In this document: in pieces, positions 6,136-11,977 of the stretch
How the letters are laid out: each line of letters opens with the position of its first letter
Numbering within the stretch: the stretch's first letter is position 1
Assembly (NCBI GenBank): GCA_005885085.1
Contig: VAXY01000131.1
Span: 1 to 11,977, forward strand
Length of the DNA: 11,977 nucleotides
Reading direction: 5' to 3'
Source: Actinomycetota bacterium
GTDB lineage: Bacteria > Actinomycetota > Thermoleophilia > Gaiellales > Gaiellaceae
Notes under the pieces: generated by a model
Told to the model about the DNA's origin: nothing
Databases searched by the model: none
Seen by the model: only the letters and a program-made list of their open reading frames with translations
Program-made: the position numbers and the translations under genes

Positions 6136-6564
6136 TTACGACGAGCTGGCCCCCGAGTTGCCGCCCTGGTAGGTGAACTCGTCGCTCGGTCCGAAGAGCT
6201 TGTCGGACAGCCATTTGCGCGTCTGCGCGCCCGAGATCGGGTTGAAGAGGATGCCGAGCGCGATGCCGGTGAGCAGGAGCGTCGTGTTCCGCCCGCTGTG
6301 CTCCTTCTTGCCCTGGACGCGGTCGGCTGCCTCACGCAGCTCGTCGATCGCGTCCCTCAGGCGCTCCTGGATGTCTTTGTCGGTCGCCACGCGCGTAGCG
6401 ACTGGAATCGCGCCGCGGCCACCGATCAGCTCGTTGTAGACCTGCCGCGCAGACTCGAACGCGTTGCGTACGTTGTCGCGCAGGTCCTCGTCGGTCAGCG
6501 CGCGCTCGATGTACGGCCTCGCACCGCCCGTCTTGTCCAATACCTTGTCTCTCGTCTTGGCCAT
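6136..6564 (-). CDS. Small helical protein with one membrane segment (YtxH-like), function unknown
   Basis: A 142-residue protein. Residues 1-45 are charged helix (ARPYIERALTDEDLRDNVRN), a second charged helical stretch spans about 60-90 (DKDIQERLRDAIDELREAAD), then comes a short hydrophobic segment TTLLLTGIALGILFNP (about 94-109), and a polar Gly/Ser-rich tail ends the protein. The arrangement of helical segments plus a single membrane or membrane-associated helix resembles YtxH-type general-stress proteins, but similarity is too weak to name. Unlike its neighbours it has a plausible Shine-Dalgarno, GAAAGGA about 10 nt before ATG 6564. No enzymatic motif is visible. The lipoprotein gene starts divergently a few bases away. 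Confidence 0.7.
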   Translation of the reverse strand: MAKTRDKVLDKTGGARPYIERALTDEDLRDNVRNAFESARQVYNELIGGRGAIPVATRVATDKDIQERLRDAIDELREAADRVQGKKEHSGRNTTLLLTGIALGILFNPISGAQTRKWLSDKLFGPSDEFTYQGGNSGASSS

Positions 6565-6571
6565 GCCTCAG

Positions 6572-7111
6572 ATGTCCTTTCGCTGGCTTGCCAATGGCCT
6601 CGTACCCTGCACGAATCCTCGCAAACGAGCGGTACTCGGGCTCGTCGTACTGTTCGCGGCCGGCTGTGGTGGCGGCGGCAGCGGTCAGGCGGAGCGGCTG
6701 GTGCGCGGCTCGGGCTACACGTTCTCTGCTCCGGTGGGGTGGCCGCTCGTCCGCAGCGGCCGCGAGGTGAAGGCTTCGAAGGGCCTGCCGCTCGTCTCCG
6801 TGACGCGCTATCCGCTTCTCCGTGCCTACCGGCCCGAACTCTGGGGGCACGTGCTGCCGGAGCTCGATCGCACGGCGGCAGGGCTGGCGGCGCAGCAGCA
6901 GGGGACGGTCGGCGCGTCGCGAACGGTCACGATCTCGGGGCGCCGCGCGCGGAGCTACGACATCGACTACAGCCGCCACGGGAAGCAGCTTGTCGAGCGG
7001 CTCGCCTTCGTCCTACGCGGCAAGACCGAGTATCTGCTGCTCTGCCGCTATGTGAGCGGTGGTGACACCGGCGCCTGCGACCGGCTGCTCGCGACGTTCA
7101 GGCTTGCCTGA
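6572..7111 (+). CDS. Secreted lipoprotein of unknown function
   Basis: A 179-residue protein with a bacterial lipoprotein signal: basic n-region (NPRKRA), hydrophobic core (VLGLVVLF) and lipobox FAAGC with lipidation cysteine C32, followed by a flexible GGGGSG spacer. The mature part includes 'YTFSAPVGWPLV', a pattern typical of small lipoproteins with a PsbP/DUF1795-like alpha-beta fold, and ends with two cysteines (C157 and C168 region: LLCRY, GACDR) that could form a disulfide. Function is unknown. The n-region is unusually long if ATG 6572 is used; ATG 6563 is also in frame but overlaps the divergent start codon. The 3' end overlaps lon tail-to-tail by 64 bp. Confidence 0.75.
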   Translation: MSFRWLANGLVPCTNPRKRAVLGLVVLFAAGCGGGGSGQAERLVRGSGYTFSAPVGWPLVRSGREVKASKGLPLVSVTRYPLLRAYRPELWGHVLPELDRTAAGLAAQQQGTVGASRTVTISGRRARSYDIDYSRHGKQLVERLAFVLRGKTEYLLLCRYVSGGDTGACDRLLATFRLA

Positions 7112-9469
7112 GCAGCCTGTTTTTCCTTGACCGGCAGCGGCGTCGCAAGGCCGGTTGCCTTGCCGTCGAACGCTGCGTCGAAGACCTCGTCGATCGAGTC
7201 GACCAGCACGAACTCGAGCTCCCGTTTCGTCTCGGCCGGGAGCTCAGCGAGGTCCGGTTCGTTCTCGCGCGGCATGATCACGCGCTTCAGTCCGGCACGT
7301 TGAGCGGCCAGCGACTTCTCACGGATGCCGCCGATCGGCAGCACCTGTCCGGTCAGCGTGATCTCGCCGGTCATGCCGACGTCGTCGGAGACAGGCTGTT
7401 CGCGCACGAGTGAGGCGATCGCCGTCGCCATCGTGATCCCCGCCGACGGACTGTCTTTCGGGACCGCGCCGGCCGGGACGTGAAGGTGGACGTCGTGCTC
7501 GCGGAACCAGTCTGGATCAAGCCCGAGTTGCCTGGCGTGCGCGCGTACCCACGACAGGGCGGCCTGGGCGGACTCCTGCATCACATCGCCGAGCTGGCCC
7601 GTAATCGTCAAGCGGCCCTTGCCCGGATAGGCGGTCGCCTCGACCGGGATCGGACGTGCGCTTGCGTACCTCGCCCTCGAAGCGCCGTGGCCCGAGCCAG
7701 CTGCGCACGCGACGCTCGTCGACGCGCAGCCTCTTCGCACGCGTCTTGCCTTCGGCGATCTGACGGGCCGCCTTGCGCAACACGTCGGCGAGCCGCCGCT
7801 CGAGGTTGCGCACGCCGGCTTCGCGTGTGTACTCGCGGATGATCAACCGCAGCGCCCGGTCGGAGATCGCGACACGCTCGGAGCTGAGGCCGTGCGCCTC
7901 GAGCTGTTTCGGCACCAGGTAGCGCTTGGCGATCCCGAACTTCTCCTTATCCGTGTACCCCGAGAGCTGGATCACGTCCATGCGGTCGAGCAGCGGGCCG
8001 GGGATCGTGTCGAGGGTGTTCGCCGTGCAGATGAACAGCACCTTCGACAGGTCGAACGGCAGGTCAAGGTAGTGGTCGCGGAAATGCCTGTTCTGCTCGG
8101 GGTCGAGCACTTCGAGCATCGCGCTGGCCGGGTCGCCCCGGAAGTCGGCGCCCATCTTGTCGATCTCGTCGATCAGGACCACCGGGTTCATCGACTCCGC
8201 ATCGCGCAGCGTGCGGATGATCGTGCCCGGCATCGCGCCGATGTACGTGCGGCGATGGCCGCGGATCTCCGCCTCGTCGCGCACACCGCCGACCGAGAGA
8301 CGTGCAAACTTGCGACCGAGCGCGCGTGCGATCGACTGTCCGAGTGACGTCTTGCCGACGCCCGGCGGGCCGACGAAGCACAGGATCGGGCCGGAGAGGT
8401 CGTTCTTCAGCTTCGAGACCGCGAGGTGCTCGAGGATGCGGTCCTTGACCTTTTCGAGGTCGTAGTGATCCTCGTCCAGGACGGTCCGCGCGTGCGGGAG
8501 GTCGAGGTTGTCGTCCGTGGTCTTGTTCCACGGCAGGGACACGAGCCAGTCGAGGTACGTGCGAATGACGCCGTGCTCGGCTGCAGCGGAAGGGATCTTC
8601 TCCAGGCGCGACAGCTCGCGGTCGACCGATTTCTGCGCGTCTTCCGGCAGTTCGAGCTCCGCGAAGCGGCCGCGCAGCTCGTTGATCTCCGCTTGCTCGG
8701 CGTCGCCTTCGCCGAGCTCGTCCTGGATCGCCTTGAGCTGCTGGCGCAGGAAGAACTCGCGCTGGCCCTTCTCCATCTCCTCCTGGACCTGCGACTGGAT
8801 CTTGGAGCCGAGCTCGAACACCTCGAGCTCGCGGCTGAGGATGGTCGAGATCTCGCGGAGCCTCGACTCGACGTCGAGCAGCTCCAGCAGCGTCTGCTTC
8901 TCCTCGGTCTTCAGGCGCAGCGTGGACGCGACGAGGTTGCACAGCGCGCTCGGGTCTTCGACGTTTGCCGCTGCGATCTGCAATTCCTCGGGCAGGTAGG
9001 GCACCAGGCTGATCACGCGTCCGAACAGGCTCTGCACGTTGCGTGTCAGCGCCTCGACCTCGCGCGTCTCCTCGAGGTCGTCCGGCATCTCGACGAACTC
9101 GCCGACGAGGTACGGATCCTCCTGGACCGCGCGGTCGAGCCCGATGCGCCGCACGCCTTCGACGAGGATGCGCAGCGTCCCGTCAGGGACCTTGATCATC
9201 TTGTGGACCACGGCGGCCGTGCCGATCCGGTAGAGATCGTCCCAGCCGGGCTGCTCGGCTTCCTCGTTCTTCACCGTCACGAGTGCGAGCACGCGGTCGC
9301 CGGAGACGACGTCCTCGACGACCTTGATCGAGCGCTTCTGACCGATCGCGAGCGGCGTCGGGAAGCCTGGGAAGACGACCGTGTCTTTCAGGGGTAGCAC
9401 CGGCAAGGTTGCCGGGAAGGTGAGCTCGTCCTGCTGCTCGTCGGTGCGCTCTGTGATCACTTCGGCCAT
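7048..9469 (-). pseudogene. lon: ATP-dependent Lon protease with a frameshifting internal deletion
   Basis: LonA-type AAA+ protease. The first frame (ATG 9469 to residue 608) has an intact substrate-binding N-domain (about 20-215), a coiled coil (about 220-300) and an AAA+ module with Walker A GPPGVGKT (367-374), Walker B VVLIDEID (430-437) and arginine-finger region LLDRMD. The protease domain continues in another frame from PVEATAYPGKG to TGA-equivalent stop at 7048, with the catalytic serine (codon 7444-7446) in PKDSPSAG and the lysine (7315-7317) in GIREK. At 7640-7648 the usual 'PGVATGLA...GGDVLF.EA' stretch, about 16-17 residues, is absent and the frame shifts. The codon before the PSAG motif is Ser (AGT, 7450-7452) where Lon has an almost invariant Gly. 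As read, translation ends at 7517 without a protease domain. Either lon is degenerate or the assembly lost about 50 nt. It is the second gene of an hsp20-lon operon. Confidence 0.85.
7099..7124 (+). terminator. Possible intrinsic terminator of the lipoprotein gene
   Basis: CAGGCT (7099-7104) and AGCCTG (7114-7119) can form a 6-bp stem with a 9-nt loop that contains the TGA stop, followed directly by five T (7120-7124). The stem is short but the T-run is notable in this GC-rich DNA. It lies inside the 3' end of lon on the other strand. Confidence 0.45.
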
Positions 9470-9906
9470 CAGGATCGCCTCACCGCGATCGAGACGCTCT
9501 CGCGTGGCGCCGGGCGCGGGGCGATCGGCAGCCTGACGGTGAGGATGCCCCGCTCATACGTCGCGACCGCGTCCTCGGGGTCGATGTCCTCGTCCAGCGT
9601 GATCTGCCGCTGGAAGGGGCCGTAATCCATCTCCATCTGCTGGTAGTGGCCGCAGTCCTTCGGGCGGCGGCGCTCACCCGCGATCAGCAGCGCCTGCGGC
9701 GACGCGACGAGCTGCACGTCGTCGGGATCGACGCCGGCCAGCTCGATCTGAACCGTCAGCAGCGGCGGCTCCTCGCTGCGGAAGACGTCGACCTGGGGCC
9801 GGTACCCGCGTCGCAGGCCGCGCGAGAACGGGAAGACCTGCCAGAGGTCCGCGAAGAGCTGCTCGATCTCCTCCGCTGCGTGCTCGATATCGCGTCGTTT
9901 TTCCAC
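9469..9906 (-). CDS. Small heat-shock protein (Hsp20 / alpha-crystallin family)
   Basis: A 145-residue cytoplasmic holdase chaperone. After a helical N-terminus (residues 1-35, IEQLFADLWQVFPFSR) comes the alpha-crystallin domain (about 36-128), with 'QVDVFRSEE', 'VQIELAGVDPDDVQL' and the family hallmark GILTVRLP (120-127). A basic C-terminal tail contains VSIAV, resembling the IxI/V anchoring motif that docks subunits in oligomers. The family prevents aggregation of unfolded proteins. GTG 9906 is chosen because TACGCT (9913-9918, minus strand) lies exactly 6 nt upstream and an upstream extension is unlike an Hsp20. Its TGA overlaps the lon ATG by one base (TGATG), so chaperone and protease are translationally coupled. 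No HAIR or CIRCE operator was seen upstream. Confidence 0.88.
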   Translation of the reverse strand: MEKRRDIEHAAEEIEQLFADLWQVFPFSRGLRRGYRPQVDVFRSEEPPLLTVQIELAGVDPDDVQLVASPQALLIAGERRRPKDCGHYQQMEMDYGPFQRQITLDEDIDPEDAVATYERGILTVRLPIAPRPAPRESVSIAVRRS

Positions 9907-9941
9907 GGTCAGAGCGTACCCGGGGTGACTAGGGTTGAGGC
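9907..9941. promoter_or_regulatory. Divergent promoter region of hsp20-lon and the MMPL gene
   Basis: This 35-bp gap holds TACGCT (9918-9913, minus) 6 nt before GTG 9906 and TAGGGT (9930-9935, plus) 6 nt before ATG 9942. Both fit leaderless promoters. With -10 boxes about 11 bp apart, each -35 region would fall on the other promoter or coding start, so RNA polymerase binding at one should interfere with the other. No -35 consensus, HspR/HAIR or CIRCE motif was recognised. Confidence 0.5.
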
Positions 9942-11977
9942 ATGGCCCGCTGGACCCGGTTCGTCCTGCGTTTCCGTTGGCCGATTCTCGCTTTCTGGCT
10001 CGTTGTCCTGCTCGCAGGCGGCTTTGCGACGTCCAAGCTGACACCGCTGCTCTCGAATACGTTCACGGTTCCGGGAACGGACTCGGAGCGTGCGCGCACG
10101 ATCCTGCAGGACCACTTCGGCGATCGGAGCGACGGCGAGTTCCTCGTCATCTACAAGATCCGTAACGGCACCGCCGGGGTGCGCCTGAAGCTCGAACGGA
10201 GCATTCGCGCAGCGGCGACTGCGGTGCCGACCGGAAAGGCGACGGGGCTCCGTGAGGCGCCGGGCGGTGTGCTCTACGGGAGCATCCTCACGACGCTGAA
10301 CCTGGCGGACGCCAAGGGCTACACCGACGCCATCCGCCGCAAGTTGAGCATCCCGCCGGGAGCGGCCGGCTACGTGTCCGGCCAGCCTGCGATCGAGGGC
10401 GACCTCGATCCGATCTTCAGCCACGACCTCGCGCGCGGGGAGTCGATCGCGTTGCCGATTGCGCTCGCGGTCCTGCTGGCCGTCTTCGGACTGTCGCTCG
10501 CCGCGACGATCCCGTTCCTGTTCGCGGCCGCGACGATCACGGGCACGCTCGGCATCGTCTTCATCTTCGCGCACTACATGACGATGGCAACGTACGTCAC
10601 GAACCTCGTGCAGTTGATCGGGCTCGGGATCGCGATCGACTACTCGTTGCTGATCGTCTATCGCTTCCGCGAGGAGCTCGGGCATGGCGGCGGCAAAGAC
10701 GACGCAATCGTGCGCACGATGGCGACCGCGGGCCGTGCGGTCATCTTCTCGGGTGCGACCGTCGCAATCGGCCTCGCTCTGCTCTTGTTCATGCCGCTGC
10801 CGTTCATGCGCTCGATGGGCGTCGGCGGCTTCCTGATCCCGGTCGTCTCGCTCGCGGCGGCGGCAACGCTGCAGCCGGCGCTCCTGTCGGTCTACGGACT
10901 GCGAGGAACCAGGCGCCTGCACGTCGCCGACTGGTTGCGTCGCAGATATCTCAGGCTTCCCCACCTCGCGGGCGCCGACGTCGAGCACGGTTTCTGGGCG
11001 CGCCTCGCGCGGGCGATCATGCGCCGCCCGGTCGCCTTCTTTTTCGCCGGCGCCGGCGTCTTGGTCGCGGCCGCTGTGCCGGTCTTCGCGCTACAGCTGA
11101 CGCCCGGTTCGGCGCAGGGGATCCCGCAGACGCCGCAGTCGGTCCGCGGTCTCAACGTTCTGCGCCACGCCGTCGGCCCGGGAGCACTCTCGCCGACGCA
11201 GATCGTGATCGACTCGGGCAAGGCGGGCGGTGCGCGGTCGCCCGAAATTCAAGCGGCGGTAGCGCGGCTGAAAGGGCAGCTCGCGTCCGACGGCGAAGTG
11301 GCCCTCGTGCAGAGCGGCCGCGGCCCCCGCTTCGTCGATCCGAGCGCGCGCTACGAGCAGGTGATCGTGGCCGGGAGGCACGAGTACGGCGACGAGCCCG
11401 CGCAGCAGTTCGTCCACCGGCTGCGCGACACGGTCATCCCGGCCTCACGTTTCCCGGCGGACGTGCGCGTGCTTGCCGGCGGGGGGCCGCCGCAAGGAGT
11501 CGACTTCCTGGCGCGGTCGTACGGGACCTTTCCGTGGCTCGTGCTCGCTGTGCTCGTCCTGACGTACCTGCTGCTGATGCGGGCGTTCCGCTCGCTGATC
11601 CTCCCGCTGAAGGCGGTGCTGTTGAACCTGCTCTCGGTCGGGGCGAGCTACGGGATGCTCGTCGTCTTCTTCAAGTGGGGGTTCGGCGACACGCTGGCGG
11701 GGCTGTACCAGTTCCCGCAGATCGAGGGTTGGATCCCGATCTTTCTCTTCGCGATGCTGTTCGGGCTCTCGATGGACTACGAAGTGTTCCTCGTGTCCCG
11801 GATGCGAGAAACGTGGGACGAGGAACGCGACAACGTCCGTGCCGTCTCATACGGGCTCGAGCGAACGGGCACGATCGTCACCGCCGCCGCGATCATCATG
11901 GTGGCCGCGTTCTCCGGTTTCGTCGCGGGACGCGTCGTCGGGCTGCAGCAGTTCGGTATCGGCCTCGCTGTTGCGAT
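9942..11977 (+). CDS. MMPL-family (RND superfamily) transporter, C-terminus cut by window end
   Basis: The frame is open from ATG 9942 to the window end, 678 codons with no stop. The layout is that of MmpL/YdfJ-type permeases: helix 1 (about 11-30), a first external domain (31-165), a block of five helices (about 168-312), a central helix (about 363-385), a second external domain (to about 525), then further helices. The paired family motifs are present: GIAIDYSLLIVYRF with D233, and GLSMDYEVFLVSRMRE with D612, at equivalent positions of the two helix blocks. These acidic residues carry the proton relay. Family members export lipids or hydrophobic compounds with proton-motive force; the substrate here is unknown. 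About one or two helices and the C-terminal tail are missing. The start is supported by TAGGGT exactly 6 nt upstream and no Shine-Dalgarno. Confidence 0.88.
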   Translation, partial: MARWTRFVLRFRWPILAFWLVVLLAGGFATSKLTPLLSNTFTVPGTDSERARTILQDHFGDRSDGEFLVIYKIRNGTAGVRLKLERSIRAAATAVPTGKATGLREAPGGVLYGSILTTLNLADAKGYTDAIRRKLSIPPGAAGYVSGQPAIEGDLDPIFSHDLARGESIALPIALAVLLAVFGLSLAATIPFLFAAATITGTLGIVFIFAHYMTMATYVTNLVQLIGLGIAIDYSLLIVYRFREELGHGGGKDDAIVRTMATAGRAVIFSGATVAIGLALLLFMPLPFMRSMGVGGFLIPVVSLAAAATLQPALLSVYGLRGTRRLHVADWLRRRYLRLPHLAGADVEHGFWARLARAIMRRPVAFFFAGAGVLVAAAVPVFALQLTPGSAQGIPQTPQSVRGLNVLRHAVGPGALSPTQIVIDSGKAGGARSPEIQAAVARLKGQLASDGEVALVQSGRGPRFVDPSARYEQVIVAGRHEYGDEPAQQFVHRLRDTVIPASRFPADVRVLAGGGPPQGVDFLARSYGTFPWLVLAVLVLTYLLLMRAFRSLILPLKAVLLNLLSVGASYGMLVVFFKWGFGDTLAGLYQFPQIEGWIPIFLFAMLFGLSMDYEVFLVSRMRETWDEERDNVRAVSYGLERTGTIVTAAAIIMVAAFSGFVAGRVVGLQQFGIGLAVA

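Noticed and set aside
8426..9397. A 323-residue plus-strand open frame rich in Leu, Asp and Arg
   Set aside because: It lies wholly antisense to the well-conserved N-domain and AAA+ module of lon. Its composition is what the complement of GC-rich lon codons gives, and it has no recognisable motif.
9907..9941. HAIR or CIRCE heat-shock operator upstream of hsp20
   Set aside because: Neither CTTGAGT-N7-ACTCAAG nor TTAGCACTC-N9-GAGTGCTAA, nor a close variant, is present in the 35-bp gap.
9909..10988. A 359-residue minus-strand open frame
   Set aside because: Antisense to the MMPL gene, extremely rich in Arg, Asp, Gln and Glu, with no domain; a GC-codon shadow.
1..11977. Mobile element, CRISPR array, tRNA or rRNA
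   Set aside because: No transposase or integrase motifs, no regularly spaced repeats and no tRNA-like cloverleaf were seen; coding density is near-complete with conserved chromosomal genes.

Overview
This window comes from a very GC-rich bacterium with strong G/C preference at third codon positions, many GTG starts and tightly packed genes. The protein styles (a Lon of the actinobacterial type paired with Hsp20, MmpL-like RND permease, M23 peptidase with low-complexity secreted regions) and the lack of Shine-Dalgarno sequences at several starts suggest an actinomycetote, perhaps of the Thermoleophilia (Gaiellales/Solirubrobacterales). The lineage is an inference from style, not a search result.

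Layout. 1-183 (+) is the C-terminal tail of a PLP-dependent (aromatic amino acid type) decarboxylase, overlapping tail-to-tail with a trehalose-phosphatase gene (161-868, -). A 17-bp gap (869-885) separates that gene from a divergent block: two half-length TauE/SafE (TSUP) permease genes with an ATGA overlap (886-1230, 1227-1595) and a small acidic protein of unknown function (1610-2005). Then comes a membrane-anchored BNR/Asp-box beta-propeller protein (2042-3436), whose stop codon interlocks with that of a YibE/F-family membrane protein (3433-4616, -) interrupted by a one-base frameshift near 4020. Divergent from it is a secreted M23 metallopeptidase (4690-6087). A hairpin at 6100-6124 separates that gene from a small membrane protein gene (6136-6564, -), and a lipoprotein gene runs divergently (6572-7111). 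The right part is an hsp20-lon operon on the minus strand (9906 to 7048), in which lon carries an apparent ~50-nt frameshifting deletion at the start of its protease domain. A divergent MMPL-family transporter (9942 onward) runs off the window end.

How it fits together. Most of the window is chromosomal housekeeping and envelope genes rather than one pathway. I see no mobile element, CRISPR array, RNA gene or defence/biosynthetic cluster. The hsp20-lon pair is a proteostasis operon; the rest are envelope and transport proteins. The most informative signal is in the promoters. Five transcription units start with a TANNNT hexamer exactly 6 nt before the start codon, which predicts leaderless mRNAs. 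One of these sites (874-880) carries back-to-back -10 boxes serving two divergent genes. A perfect 9-3-9 inverted repeat (4644-4664) sits in the divergent yibE/F-M23 promoter region. I found no convincing new multi-gene system here.
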